Positions 44,151 through 57,830 are shown, numbered from the stretch's first letter. The stretch is 64,000 nucleotides of DNA from Cristatella mucedo (GCA_009760855.2 WPIO01000011.1:5241001-5305000), one strand, 5' to 3'. The notes: generated by a model from the sequence alone, not told the origin. Translations and numbers: made by a program.

Positions 44151-44955
44151 TGTAAGGTAATGTAATGTATCTCCGTCTGTAACTCCACAAAGCTACAAAG
44201 ACTATGTGGCTGTTACGCGGGAAAGTTTTGTGTGGCTCGCTCACAGCCTAAGCGGCTTTCGGTACACGTTCGGTAGCTAACAGACTTCATCTCACGCAAC
44301 AAAGAGAAAGTGAGAAGCGTGGCAGAGTCAGGAGAGCAGTTGAGGTAGTGAGTGGCATGGAAGTAGCAGCTCGGGACTGCTGAAAAGGATGAGCCATTGT
44401 CGGCAGCAGGAGAGTAGTTGTCGCGTCGCCAACTGTCTTTAAGCAGAGGAATGGAGCAGCTATCAAGCATGATATTACTCACCATCCAATTGCATTTCTC
44501 TTTGCAGCAAATTTAAGCGCCTAAAAAGAGATTGAGTTCTCTGAGGGCGCTTCATTTATTGTCTATATAGGACCTGAGGGAACGAGGAGGCTTAAACTGG
44601 TGCAGCAATTCAGCTAGGTATGGAGGAGCCAAGCCGTGGCGGGCCTTGTGGATCAATGTAAGAACTGTGCTCGGTATCGGTTGATCAACCGGCAGTCATC
44701 CTAGCACTTCTAGTAAATGAGACACGTGGTCAAACATCTGGAATTTGCAAACTAGCCTTGCATCCATATTCATAGCCAGCTGCAGCGGCCCAGTGGCTTT
44801 TTTCGGTAGCCCAGCCAAAAGTGAATTACAATAATTTAGCTGGCACAAAACTAAGAGCTAATTGTATTTTTTGCAAGCCACCGTAAAAGACGGTTGCTAA
44901 TCTTAGGGATCGGACGTGATGGCTAGCTGTAGAAGCAGTCTTCTTAACTAAGCTT
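44151..44955 (-). mobile_element. LINE-B 3' part carrying a nested LINE-A tail (arm 1)
   Basis: The minus strand encodes the LINE-B C-terminus from before the H-K-A-R-H-G-L-A-like segment to the GTTACAGACGGAGATACATT end. A roughly 100-bp LINE-A 3' end (44460-44560, hairpin arms at 44515-44520 and 44546-44551) is inserted in the coding part. The insertion junctions are the same as in 46380-47254. Confidence 0.8.
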
Positions 44956-45199
44956 CATGTCGTTTAATCGCAAAATTAGTAACGCAAGCATCGCATTCTC
45001 GCGTACCCGTCAAAGATGAATGCGGCAAGTATGACGTGAGACGTCGCGTCAGGTTACCTACGACGGGCGAACCGCGAATGGATGATTTACTCGGCGTGCA
45101 GGCGACGACGGCATGTGATCGTCGCTGCCTGCACGCCGGCTCCGCTGTCCCGAGCGTGGTTAAACATGGCGTCCAGTCAAAACTAAGTCTCAAGCACAG
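44956..45199. other. Spacer between the inverted LINE-B copies
   Basis: No gene. The first about 50 bp may still be diverged LINE-B. Confidence 0.4.
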
Positions 45200-45600
45200 C
45201 CGCTTGCTGCGGTGCCAGTCTCAGCCGAAGCCCGACGAAACTAGTGACGCCTGAACCTCGCGTAACAGCGAGCTAGCTATTTGTAGGTGCTGCACCAATG
45301 CACGCAGCCATACCGACAGTAGAAGGGACACAGCAACTATCAAGAGCGCTCATACCTTAACATATCAAGTCCATATCCATTAATCAGACGAGTCTATTTG
45401 ACAGCAGCAGACGGTTACAGACGTTTGACAGCCGCCATGACGTACACCAACGGCTCTCCGAGCTAGAGCTGAGACCAGCTCGAATGCTAACGCCGAGTCC
45501 GGAATCGCAACTGCCTGCCTATCTCATGGCGCCCACTTTTAAGCGGCCTCGGCGAAAGATTATTGCACAGTCGCGAATAATGATTATCACCCATAATCCA
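45200..45600. repeat. R repeat (LTR-like), copy 2
   Basis: Shares AGCTATTTGTAGGTGCTGCA, the TTTGACAGCAGCAGACGGTT block and the GCCATGACGTACACCAACGG block with the other two copies. Confidence 0.55.
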
Positions 45601-46379
45601 ACTGGTTCAGCTGGCGCCGTCGTTTCGCTGCTTCCTTCTTAAATATAGGTCTTCCCGGTCATAACAAAAAATGACACGACGACCAGCTACCGTAGTGTCG
45701 GCGCGGCGCTACGCTACTCATCCGCCTCATTAGCTTCGAATGCAAATTGCCGCCGAGAATTTTCGGAACGCCTTTGTCCAAGTTGCTGCTGCGGCTGTCT
45801 TAAACTCATCTTCCTCGCCGTCAGCCGTCCCATCAACGAGGGCTGGACTTCAAAGCAGCGTCTCTAGAACTGTCCTCGGCTTTTCATGCGTACGCGTTCA
45901 TGTCGTCAGCACTTCACTTGGCTGCAGACGGACGAGCACATTTAGCCTTAGCGCTATCTTAATAGATTCCTGAAGTTATCTCATGCTAGAATGAGATTAG
46001 CATGCGCACAGCGCAAAGAGGAGAGAAGGCCTCCATGCGGCGCTGTATCGCGAGTAATGCCACTTCGTCTTGTCGTGCCCGGGTACGTCGCATTGCCTCG
46101 GTCATCCAGTCTTGTCTGCGTTCAGTTTACTTACTTGGACAGTCTCCTGGGGTATGATATACAACTTCCATTGTTCGACTTCTCGTACAAGCATAGACCC
46201 AATGGCAGACTCAAGAAACGCAGTGAACGGTTGAGTTACTGCGAATCGTAACCGGAAGTCCAGCGTGTATTCCCCTTTACGACTTGACGCCGATTCAGTA
46301 GCCGTAAAGCTTGGTCGCAGCCGCTCAACCTCGATCGACATCGAAGTTTTCGTGCCGTTTTCGACAGCTGCCTAAATTT
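45600..46379. other. Spacer
   Basis: Short frames only. Nothing recognised. Confidence 0.4.
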
Positions 46380-47254
46380 TAAAAACTTCATTCAGAAGAC
46401 TGCTTCTACAGCTAGCCATCACGTCCGACGATCCCTATCTAAGATTAGCAACCGTCTTTTACGGTGGCTTGCAAAAAATACAATTAGCTCTTAGTTTTGT
46501 GCCAGCTAAATTATTGTAATTCACTTTTGGCTGGGCAACCGAAAAAAGCCACTGGGCCGCTGCAGCTGGCTATGAATATGGCTGCAAGGCTAGTTTGCAA
46601 ATTCCAGATGTTTGACCACGTGTCTCCTTTACTAAAAAGTGCTAGGATGACTGCCGGTTGATCAACCGATGCTGAGCACAGTTCTTACGTTGATCCACAA
46701 GGCCCGCCACGGCTTGGCTTCTCCATACCTAGTTGAATTGCTGCACCAGTTTCAGCCCCCTCGTGCCCTCAGGTCCTATATGGGCAATAAATTAGCTAAT
46801 AATAATAATAGCAATGCACTTGATAAAGCGCCCTCAGTGAACTCAATCTTTTTCTAGGCGCTTTACATTTGCTGCAAAGGGAAATTCAATCGAATGGTGA
46901 GTAATATCATGCTTGATAGCTGCTCCATTCCTCAGCTTAAAGACAGTTGGCGACAGAAGCTTTTGCTTTCAATGTCCTAGACCGTGGAACTCACTTTTAC
47001 ATTTCTTAGGCAACGACAACTACTCTCCTGCTACCGACTATGGCTCATCCTTTTCAGCGGTCCTGAGCTACTACTTCCACGCTACTCACTACTTCAACTG
47101 CTCTACTGACTCTGCCAGACTTCTCACTTTCTCTTTGTTTCGTGAGATGAAGTCTGTTAGCTACCGAATGCGTACGGAAAGTCGCTTAGGCTGTGGGTGC
47201 GCGTAACACCCACATTGTCTTTGTGGCTTTATGGAGTTACAGACGGAGATACAT
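46380..47254 (+). mobile_element. LINE-B 3' part carrying a nested LINE-A tail (arm 2)
   Basis: Opposite orientation to 44151-44955 and highly similar by eye. H-K-A-R-H-G-L-A-S-P-Y-L-V-E-L-L (usual L2 form HKALHGLAPxYLSELL) is followed by the LINE-A tail (46797-46915, TSD-like TAGCT on both sides), then L-K-T-V-G-D-R-S-F and the 3' UTR. Confidence 0.8.
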
Positions 47255-47575
47255 GACAGTGACGTCATTGAAGATGACATCAAATTTACCAGTTTGCAAA
47301 GTCAATGGCATGATCATAGAAGAAGACGTGCAGGTATTAAGACACGCGAGAGAATATGTTTCCTCAAATCGGAAAGAGTTGAAAAATAGTCGCCATTAAA
47401 ACGTTGACCTTGCAACATAGACAGTTATTCCTCTCCATCAGCGTGCAGCAGCGGCATGTAGCATGTAGCATTGTCACTGCACTAAACATTGCCAAAACAC
47501 GCTTCCTCGGCGTACATGTAGCAAGGCTTGGCTACGTTAATGGTGGTGCAGAAATCACCAGTAGTCAGTAGTCAG
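47255..47575. other. Spacer
   Basis: Nothing recognised. Confidence 0.4.
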
Positions 47576-47576
47576 C

Positions 47577-48104
47577 TCAAAGTAGAGAAGAGACAGCTAG
47601 AGCCTCGCTAGCGTCAGAGTAACACTCCAGAACCTCACCAGTTTGAACAGTCACAGTCTCGAAGCATGGTACAGCAGTCACAGGGTCCACAATGGCAATA
47701 GCCGGCTCACGAAGAGCGACTACTTCGCACCACAAATTATCAGCCAATGTTAAGGTACTAGACAGCTGCACTTTATCTGCAGCCATTCCTATGCTCGCGT
47801 GTAAAGTCACAATCCCTGGCTTCTCAAGCCGTATAACGGGCTTCCTGGTTTAAACACACGGAGCTTCAATTGCGGCCGGCACCTGTACTACATTGATCCC
47901 CTTATTGCCATTGAAACCTTCTAGTTTAGCCGTAGTAGGATCGAGCCTGCTGCCGTCATTAGCAGACTCAATTTCCGGCCACGTACCAGTCTCAGCATTA
48001 CTCTTAGCTGACTGTTGAATAGCCGTGACATTTACCGTAGATATTTCCAACTTTTTCTTCAGATGTTGGCGTATCTCTTCATTCAGAGTATCCATACTCT
48101 CCAT
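47577..48104 (-). pseudogene. Broken ORF of unknown type next to R repeat
   Basis: One minus-strand frame runs from a Met at 48104 to 47577, broken by a single in-frame stop at 47850-47852 (84 + 77 residues on the two sides from the first Met of each). The N-terminal part is charged (D-T-L-N-E-E-I-R-Q-H-L-K-K-K-L-E) and may be helical. The rest has no motif I know. Its position just inside the R repeat at 48470 suggests a decayed gag-like gene of an LTR element, but I see no capsid signature. Confidence 0.4.
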
Positions 48105-48469
48105 ACTAGTACGTATAAATGCTGCTATGTGCTGCTCAGCCGTCAGTACCTCCTCGTGATATCCACGGCGTGAGCAAGCATATTTTCATTAGTCGTGCAA
48201 GGTTAGTCCTATGGTCCTATTCTGTTTGCCTAATATTGGCTAAGCAAGGCACCAAAATTCGCAGAATGCCAGCAGAAAATGTTTCTAGATCCCTAGAGTA
48301 GACAGAGCAGGTATTTCATCATTCAGCGATTCAATGTCGCGTTCGGTTAAACACTCCACCAAATATCTTCATCTTTCCGTTTCAGCGTTCACCAATAAAG
48401 TCACATGCAACGAGACTAGCACTAGATGAGACCTAAGAGTCCCCAGCAATTATTCGAAACTTCGGGCAC

Positions 48470-48830
48470 TAAATGTTACAAGCGCGGTGTGCGCGCCTTC
48501 CACCTCCGGTCAGAAGAAGGTCACAAACGCAGCGCTCGTAAGGGCGCGAGTCGTAGCCGACGCGATACGAATACTGGCGGCGCCTTAATTAACCTCGTAG
48601 CACGGCTAGCTATTTGTAGGTGCTGCACTAATGCACGCAGGTATGCTGACAGGACGCAGGAACGAGCGGCAGCGACGGCGAGCGAAAGCCTTAACTTAGT
48701 AAGTCTGTATCCATCATTCAGAGAAGTTTTTTTGACAGCAGCGGGCGGCTACAGGCATTCAACAGCGGCCATGACGTACGCCAACGGCGCTCAGGCTCTC
48801 AATGCCAACTGTGCGAGGGGAGGGGAAGAG
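48470..48830 (-). repeat. R repeat (LTR-like), copy 3, with primer-site-like edge
   Basis: Read on the minus strand the repeat ends ...TTGTAACA and is followed by TTTAGTGCCCGAAGTTTCG, then the broken ORF. A terminus ending in CA followed by a segment like the end of a tRNA is what a 5' LTR and primer binding site look like. The right end merges into the sequence before the (GA)n array. Confidence 0.45.
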
Positions 48831-48906
48831 GCCCGACGGACGCTCTGCAGTGGTTCGCCATCTCGCTCCTAATTCTCTCGTGGTTTTGCATTCTGGTCTG
48901 CGACTT

Positions 48907-49116
<210 letters not shown>

Positions 49117-49847
49117 CCGGCCAAGCGCCGGCAGCTCGATCAACTTGATCGTGCGAAGCCCACTTTCTTTCACAGCGAGCCAGTTTAGCTCGCGTGCACG
49201 TCGCGTCTAGCGCGCCCAGAGCTGCGCCAATAGAAGCGGCAACGGGGGTTCGCTAAAGATGCCGGCACCTGCGGCGACTGCTGCATCGTCGGCGGTGGAT
49301 TTGCGGCATGGAATTTTGAAGGCGCAGCTTGCGACCGTTAGCGAAGCACCGCATGGCGGTGAACCCATTAAGGAACGGGAGAGCAGGGGGGGTGTAGGCG
49401 GCGGCCATCGCGGCGCTAGTGTAGTACGCCATCAACGCGCACTTCGGGGCCTGAACAGCGCTAGGTGGTGTCGGCAGAACGCTTCTCAGGAGACTCGCTC
49501 AGCAGCAACCAAGCGAGCGCCCGACCCTGCGAAACGCGACTTAGCCGCTCGACGCTGAGCTGGCTACGAAATGCCCGCTGCTTCGCAGAGCGCCGAACCG
49601 ATCCGTCGCTCAGCGCCGTGCGACAGGGAACGATGCTGGACACACTGGGCGAACCGCAGCCGCCAGAATCTTTCGAGTTCGGGCAATAAGTCTTCGCGGA
49701 GAATCCACGAGCGAGCCAGATTGGAGAGTATGTGCGACAGCGGCGAAGCCTTGTGCCTCCTACCTCACCACCGTCGAAAACGAAACCAGGCGCCTGGTTG
49801 CCCCGAGGTGGAACGGGCCTCCAGGCAATGAAAGCGAGGTCAAGTAC
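49117..49847. other. G+C-rich block
   Basis: Open frames overlap on both strands. No domain. Confidence 0.4.
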
Positions 49848-50385
<538 letters not shown>

Positions 50386-51189
50386 TACTAGCAGACCAGA
50401 CTCTCATGCCAAAAGATCAGGGCGCCGCCAGCCAGCAGGTCACCGCTTGCGCTTCCTCTTCGTTTCATAACAAGACTTATTCTCGGCTGACTTGCTCTGC
50501 GTTTGCCATTCAATTAGCCACCTTTCGGGTTACGTATCCTTCACGAAAGCAGATGCCGCCATTTGCCCGATCGTAATAGCAGCTATGCTATACTGCCTCG
50601 CTGACATCAAGGCCCCAATGAGGGTAGCTAAAGAACTCATTCGTTGAAGCAGGCATTTTGCTTGCGGTCGCACTCATCGAAAGATGGCCGCACTCATCGC
50701 ACCCGGAGCCGGAGCAGCCGTTCGCCTCTGCGCTGCTCTTCGCGGCGGTGGCGGCAGATAGCCGCCGTCTCGTGTCTCGGAAAGCTTCGCGAAAGCAGCG
50801 GCAGGCGAGGCCGCCGCCGCCCCAGTGGCAAGCTGCAGCCGGCAGGTGAGGCTGCCGACGGGCACGCCCCCAGCGACGAAGCCAGGCTGCCAGAAGCTAG
50901 AGTGTGGCCCACGTCGGGCTCTGCTGTCGCGAGAGGGCCAACTTCTGCGCTCAGGTCGTTAGGGCCAGAGACGCGGCTAGCGACGGCGATAGGTCATTAA
51001 ATGTTTTACTAAGATCCACCCTGGTCCTTCGAAGAAGACCGGTAAAGGACTAGATGTGACTGACTAATCTACGAGAAGTCGTTTTGAAAAAGAGTTAGAC
51101 ATTTCTTCACCGATTTTGGCGTGCTACACACAAACTCTACTGTTCTCTCTCACAAAAGCAAACTGGGTTTTTTAAAGGATCAAACCTCT
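50386..51189. other. Spacer with a small G+C-rich block (50.65-51.0 kb)
   Basis: No gene supported. Confidence 0.4.
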
Positions 51190-51345
51190 CAACTCTAGGG
51201 TAAGGCGCTCGCATTTGACACAATGAGGTCACGAGTTCAAGTCCTGAAGTTGGCAGCTTCTACTTGCCATTGCAAGCGGTGGGAATAGCCATTAAGGCTT
51301 TTTCCGCTTTATAAATGAGGCTGTTAAAGAGGCTAATATTTACTT
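51190..51345 (+). mobile_element. T1 SINE, diverged
   Basis: CTCTAGGGTAAGGCGCTCGC (head), GTCACGAGTTCAAGTCC (B box), GCAAGCGGTGGGAATAGCC and a GAGGCTGTTAAAGAGGC end. Confidence 0.7.
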
Positions 51346-53305
51346 CTCGGTCGTCTCAACCACGCTGCTTTCTATCTGTCATCTATCAAAGCGCCAGGAA
51401 AACGCACAGCATGCGACGTAATCTCTGCGACCGATCATCATTAATTATTGTGCTATTGCGGGCACATCGTGAAAGACTACGGCAGCCGACTCACGGCACT
51501 CTCGACATCTACTCTGTTGATTGCGGCATTCCATTCTGCGACCGGGGGATGCCGATGTAGGCATTACGGGAGCTAGGTCGCTTGGATCTTAGCTAGCCCC
51601 CGAAAGAGGGAGAAACCCTGCTGCGAAGTACTTGCACTTCATGAACCAGGTCTAAGGCTCTTGAGTCCTGCTTTCTAGCGAATCCTAGCTAGCGCCTGCT
51701 TGAAGGCGATCTAAAGTCACTAACGCTCTCCTCTTCACTGTGTACAGTAACTGGCGGCGGTTGTAGGCTGGATCGGCTAATATATAGCTATTTTTTATAT
51801 GAATCCTACACGAATCCTCCTTAGGGAAAGGCCGGGACGGTAGCGGTTACTTAACATGTCAGTAGATTTCTCTTCATGAGACATAGATGAAGTGAAGACA
51901 ATACATTTGTTGAGACAGGTGTGTCATTTCAAATGGTACGAAACATCCTCTAAATGATCTAATGTTGTAGTGAATACAAAGTTTGCCTCCTTCACGTGGC
52001 ACTTATAGACGCCAGAATTACAGGTCACGTACACGCAGAGTAAACGGTAAACGGTAGAATTCATCAGAAATTTTTTGTGCAAAAAACTGCTGCACTGTAG
52101 GTCTACAAAAAGACACCATGTAGACGAGTTCTGCAGTCTACGATCATGCATCTGTCATGTCGTACTTCACGCTCAAGCAATCTCCTGGCCTGTGTACCGA
52201 AATCAGCGGTTTAATAAAAACCTAGCAGCCTTAAGTTTTATCAAGCTCCTATGGCTTTGCTGACTTTCAGAAAAACGAAAGCGTATGTGCCCAGAAACTA
52301 TGCCTACAATAATGATATACTATTTCTCAAATAAAAGTCACTGCGAGCAAGCAATGCCCTGAAAAAGGCAAAACAGTGTGCTTATTTTACCCAAAAACTG
52401 CTCGCAGTCCGTTTTCTTAAAACATTGAAGAAGATGGTATCTTTTTAAATTTGGCACACTTGTAAGACAGCGCGTACCGATGGATTGCTAAGCAACGTGA
52501 TAGGAGAAAGCGTCTGTACGACGTCACTCTTACGATGACTTTGGGTAACGCCTACTCGAGAGTCAGAGACTAGCCTTTCTGTAAAAAAACGCACTTAGGC
52601 TACGTGCCTGCCACACCGACCGACGTTCCAAGTTTCAGAAGACAGCCTCTGCAATTAATTAGGTTCTATCCTTGCCTTGGTTGAGAGGTTAATTGGGTAC
52701 AACGGCTCGCTAAAGGTCTTGCTATTTCTCAGATTCTCTCTCAAGGCTAGTCCGCTTGCTTTTGGTGCTAGGCTACTGCAACTCGGTACTGGCAGAATAC
52801 TAGTCACAATGGCTAGTGCAAGATCAGGCAGCAGCGTTTGTCTTGAAATTCACGCATTTCAGTTGGCGCTTCCTCTATGTCAAAGGCGCTGCTCTAGCTC
52901 AGCTGCTTGATCAGCCGATGGTCGATTACCGGCCGTTACTACTCGTAGCATCGACGCAATGAAATTAAGCACAGCACATTCGGTGCAGCGCTGCTAAAGT
53001 GCCGCCGGGCCGCCACTCTCGTAAGTCACGCGGCTTGTCATAAATTGCGTTCCGTCGCAAAAGAAAGATTTTCTTGGCCAACTAAACTCCTCTCGCCACG
53101 TCTAGAGCAACGAATGGCTGTGCACTATCGACAAGCTCCGACGAGCGATCCGTCGTCGTCGTCTGCTGTTGTTCTCCATTGTCATTTTTGTGTCCCTTTG
53201 ATCCATCCCAGCATCTTAAGGAGTTTTTTGTAAATTGAAAGGAATCTCCACGACTTTGAACCCGGATAGAGCGAACGGGAGCATGCTTGTCAAGAGCTCG
53301 GGTTC
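51346..53305. other. Long low-copy spacer
   Basis: No supported gene, RNA or repeat. Short frames only. Confidence 0.45.
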
Positions 53306-54495
53306 TTATCACGGTTTATATTCCCTCTCTTGCTGATGTGATTGCCTAGCACAATCTAGGCTTTCACTTTTATGCGGATGACACTCAGTTGTACCTTTGC
53401 TTTGATCCCTCTCAGCCTTCGAGCACCTCGAATTCTCTCAACTCACTTGCTGCATGCATTGATGACATTACATTACATTACATGAGATCCCCACATGGAT
53501 GGCAGCAAATTTTCTAAAACTAAACGATGATAAAACTAACTTACAAGTTATGGGCAAACCCAGTGTGATTCGGAGATTGGAAAGGCTGACTCTCAAAATT
53601 GGCTCTGCCAGCATATCTTCTGTTTAATCGGCTCGAAATCTAGGTGTCATATTCCAAAGCGACCTCTCGTTAGACGACCATATCAGCTCCACAATCAAAT
53701 CTGCCTATTTTCAGCTTCATAACATTGCTAAAATTCGGGCTTGTTTAGGTAAGGATACCACGTCTAAGTTGGTCCATGGATTCGTGACATCCCGTCTCGA
53801 CTTCTGCAACTCACTGCTTACTGGCCTACCGGCATGTGCGATCAGGCGATTGCAGCTGGTGCAAAACTCTGCAGCTAGGCTTGTCTGTCGTGAGCGTCGC
53901 AGTTGCCACATTACACCACTTCTCGCCGACCTGCACTGGCTACCAGTCAAGCAACGGATTGACTTTAAGGTCTTGTCGCTCACTTTTAGGTCCCTTCACT
54001 CTATGGCTCCAGCCTATCTTTCAGATATACTACGCCATCAGGCCAAGCATCGTACCACCCGCTTTTCGGAATCCAACAGTCTACAAATACCTTGTACAAA
54101 CCTCAAATCCTTTGGAGACCGTGCATTTAGTTCGTATGCTCCCAAAGCCTGGAACTTCCTCCCGACCTGCGTCAGAACATCCCCTGACCTGACCACATTT
54201 AAAAGGAACTTAAAAACACACCTATTTAGGGCAGCATTTAGTGGGTCCCTGTGATTCGTCCTTGATGTGCTTATGCGTGCTGACACTGTGCATGCTGCCA
54301 CTAACCACATTTGCATGCTGACCCTGTGCATGTCACCCCTAACCATATTATTCACTGAGTTTGTTTTTCAAGCATGATTTTACTTACCATTCAATTGCAT
54401 GTCCCTTTGCAGCAAATGTAAAGCGCCTAGAAAGAGATTGAGTTTCTCTGATGGCGCTTTATCATGTGCATTATTATTATTATTATTATTATTAT
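53306..54495 (+). mobile_element. LINE-A, 3' half, well preserved
   Basis: Starts just before the catalytic box and runs to an intact 3' UTR, hairpin (AAGCGCC 54421-54427 with GGCGCTT 54453-54459; AAAGAGA with TCTCT inside) and a (TTA)n tail. Confidence 0.85.
53310..54254 (+). pseudogene. LINE-A ORF2 C-terminal half, YADD intact
   Basis: F-Y-A-D-D-T-Q-L-Y-L near 53375 keeps the catalytic aspartates. A stop lies just upstream in the same frame, a roughly 20-bp ATTAC-rich insertion sits at 53465-53487, and another stop follows near 53625. From 53769 to 54254 the frame is open to the family's normal end (F-S-G-S-L). With stops and no N-terminal RT, no enzyme can be made. Confidence 0.8.
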
Positions 54496-55365
54496 GTCAT
54501 TGCCGGGCACGGGTCACAGCGAGCGAGATTAAGGCTGTGCTGCTTTACCGACCCACTGCAGCAACAACGGACGCTGTCAGCCTCTGCTGCAACGCTCTCG
54601 AGCGGTTGCATGGCGTCGACAGCGAGGCTTAGCTGGCAAGCTCCAGAGTGCGAAACGTTACAACCGCGCTGCGGCGGCTGCGTAGCTGAATAAACTGGCG
54701 ATGAAAGCGACGTCAGTAGTAGCGCAGCGATAGTCGCCATAATGATGCTACTATCGCTGGAGCGAGCGTATTGAAGTACGTACGGCGTAGCGCGAGCCGT
54801 AGACGCTCTACTGGTGCAGCCGGATATGCTGACGGTAGCGTAGCGCTGCAGCAATCGAGAAAGCTGACGCCTAAATGCAATAACTCCGCGTCAGATTCGC
54901 AGCCCTGCGCATCCGACGTGAAGCTATTGCAGTTGAAAACAGCAGAGGTTAAATGTGTGTGCGCGACATCGGCCATGGCGCGAAGCGTAGGCGACTTTTC
55001 CTTTGCCCTGAGTGAAAGCTGTGCTATGGACGTCTCGTCCATATGGAGTCTAGACCGTAGATTGCGACGTATCTAGTTCCCGATGCTTACAATTCAGTAG
55101 CAGCGAATGGTCTCAAGCACTGTCAACATCAGATCAATTTCGCGAACCAAATTTTCACTAACGAGTCGTAGAAGCAGCGCCGCCGACCGATGACCGCAGG
55201 TAGGGGGCCGCTAACAGAGCCCGACGGCGAGGATAAACGCTCGTCGCTAGGCAACGAGTAAGTGCATTTAGCTTCTGGCTCTATAATCAATGGTCGTGAG
55301 GGGTCCACAGCCGATCGGGACGGTGGCAGCTGGCAGGCTAAGTAATGTTAGCGATCGGACATATC
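54496..55365. other. Spacer
   Basis: A minus frame at 55042-54713 and a plus frame at 54771-55076 overlap each other. Neither shows a feature. No gene supported. Confidence 0.4.
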
Positions 55366-55369
55366 TTCG

Positions 55370-55722
55370 AAGCCTCCTAACAGAACTGAATCTCCGCCTA
55401 GGACCTTAACACGTGAGGCAAACGGAGCCTGACGATTGGTTAGCGATGGCACGCTCAGCGTCAGCGCGCCCAAGCACACAAAGAGCAATTTACTCAGACC
55501 AGCAGATGCTCTTAGTAAAAGGCTTTTAAAAAAGTAAAAGCTTTCAGCGACTTTGAAAAGGCGTCGAGGCATAGGAGGTCGGGAAGTCAGTCGGGAGTGA
55601 TCCCCAGGCTTTGCGAGCGTACGAACTAGAAACGCGGTCTCCAAAAGATTTGAGGCTTTGCTTCGCTTGCTAGCTGAAAGACTCGGGTCAGCAGAGTGGT
55701 TGAGCGCGCATTCCATCGGCAC
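55370..55722 (-). pseudogene. LINE-A-like C-terminus, decayed
   Basis: The minus strand carries traces of L-K-S-F-G-D-R, then A-W-x-S-L-P and a 3' hairpin-like CCTAGGCGGAGATTCAGTTC segment at 55380-55402. Confidence 0.5.
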
Positions 55723-55764
55723 ACTTGGCCCGCGGCGTTAAAGATATAACGCCGGTGTGTATAC

Positions 55765-55858
55765 ATATATATATATATATTTACTTATTTATTTATTTAT
55801 TTATTTTTATTTATTTATTTATATTAATATATATATTTATTTATTTATTTATTTATAT
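55765..55858. repeat. (TA)n and (TTTA)n microsatellite
   Basis: Compound A+T array of about 95 bp. Confidence 0.95.
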
Positions 55859-55859
55859 A

Positions 55860-56560
55860 AGCCTGATGACCACTACTAGGTTGGACTTATTCGCGGCAGC
55901 GCTTGAGTGAGAGAACGCTGGACAGCTCCAGACAATGCTGGAAATGACGGGCACACGCCACCTATTCACTCGCTCGTTGCCACTGGGCTTCGCAAGGGAT
56001 TTTCCGAATTTACTGACCCTGGCAATAGGAGGAGCTGCAACCAGGAACCAGTATTTGTACGATAACAGCATGGCGATAATTGGCATGCAAAACAATACCA
56101 AACAGTAAAGTCGCTACTAGACGGCGAAGCATAGTCAGAGCGGAGTCTCGGTGAGGAGGATAGAGGTGATGAGGTGGTGAGTTAGGGGAAAGCCTGCCAA
56201 CTCGACGCCTGGTTAGCAAATGGCATTGAAACTCAGATGCATTTAGATGTCAGCCGGCATGTATTTTTCTACGCGTTGCGGTCGAGTAACGAGTAGATAT
56301 GCTTTGCACAGGTCTTGGCTGTTTCGGTTTCCCTATTAGACGTTCATAAGGGCTTCGATTTTTTGGAAAATTCTCTAATGGTTCGAACATGCTGGCAGCG
56401 TTGGCTAAACCAGAAGGGAAAGTATCGAAATAGCAATGCATTGGCTACCAAGTTTTACGCTTGACTCGGTTCTAATTCAAGTTTTTATTATTTATATTCG
56501 AAAACGAAATTAAAAACCCGGATCTTATTTCTCGTCCGGGTTTTCGATAGGCTTTCATTT
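55860..56560. other. Spacer
   Basis: Nothing recognised. Confidence 0.4.
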
Positions 56561-56569
56561 CTTTGCAGA

Positions 56570-57510
56570 CAACCCAAAGAGCTGTACCTGAGCTTCGATC
56601 CTTGCCTCCATTACAGCACGTCAGCCAAACTCTCTAAGCTCGCTTGCTGCCTGTACTGCTTGAATTGAATTCGCACTTGAATGGCAACAAACTACAAACT
56701 TTCTAAACTCCAATGACTTCCCATTAACTTACTATTTATAGGCATACCTAGTGTGATTTAGAAAATTCAAAAAATATATTCTTCAAATCGGACTCGGCCA
56801 GCAGATCTCGTGCTGTGCCTGCACGAAATCTTGGCGACCTGTTCAAAAGTGACCAAGTCACAAGTGTAACGCATCAGCTCCCAAACTCTCAGGTCAGGCC
56901 TATTTTCAGCTACTTAATAATGAAAGCATTGTGGCCTGCTTAGACAGGCATAACTCATCCAGGTTGGTCCATACATTTGTATGCTCGTTTCAACTTATAT
57001 AGCTCACTAGTCGAAGTTCTTCCGGCCTGTCTAACAATAAGGTCACTACAGTTGGTGCACAACTTACAGATTGGCTTTCCTGCCATTATAAGTGCATTTG
57101 CCACACTAGACTGCCTCTCACAGACCTTTACTGTCTGCTTTCCAAAAAGTAGCCTATCATTTTCAAGGTTTTGTCACACACTTGTAGGTCCCTGCATTCT
57201 TTTGCTCCGACCTACCAATCCGAGGTGCTTACCAATTAGGCTAAGCATCTTACCGGCCGCTCTCTTCTGACTCAAATCATTTAGCTGTGCCTCTAACCAC
57301 GTGCAAATCCCTTGGAGATCGCGCCTTTAGTTTGCATGCTCCTAAAGATTGTAACTTATGCCCGAGCGACTGACGTCATGGCATTCCCCGAGTTGACGAC
57401 CTCCATTTAAAAGAAGCCACAAATGCACATGCTCCACGAATGACTTGCTGAGGCACGTGAATTACATTTTTTGTGCTTATGGGACCTTGTCTAAATATGC
57501 TGGATCCCTA
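56570..57510 (+). pseudogene. LINE-A, strongly decayed 3' half
   Basis: Ordered traces: E-L-Y-L-S-F-D-P near 56590, L-S-K-L-A-C near 56640, D-D/S-P-I-N-L-L near 56720, S-L-Q-L-V-H-N near 57045, F-S-R-F near 57160 and G-D-R-A-F near 57320. No hairpin or tail is left. Confidence 0.6.
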
Positions 57511-57751
57511 AACATGATGACGCGCTTCCTTTACAGCATACTTAAAGTGATTAGTAAGCGATTTCTTTTTCTGATGGTATTTGTCTGATTATTAAATTAA
57601 ATATAGCTGCACACAGAATCTTCACGATTCTTACTATTTTATCTCGGATTCATCGCCACTAAAGTTTGTTACTTTCCCTACGTCTGTTGATCACTCACTT
57701 TTGGTCTCAATATTATTATCAGTAATAATAAGCCTGCTGTATGCACAGCAC

Positions 57752-57830
57752 TGATTTCACCAAGTGGCTTAAAATGCTCACCCCGACCAAGGTAAACGTG
57801 ACTGGATTTGACTGCCGAGTTTTTCAGCTT
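57752..57830 (+). mobile_element. Possible T2 SINE head
   Basis: CCAAGTGGCTTAAAATGCTC and CACCCCGACCAAGGT resemble the head of the T2 copy at 35130-35185. The B box is degenerate (CTGGATTTGACTGCC). Confidence 0.4.
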
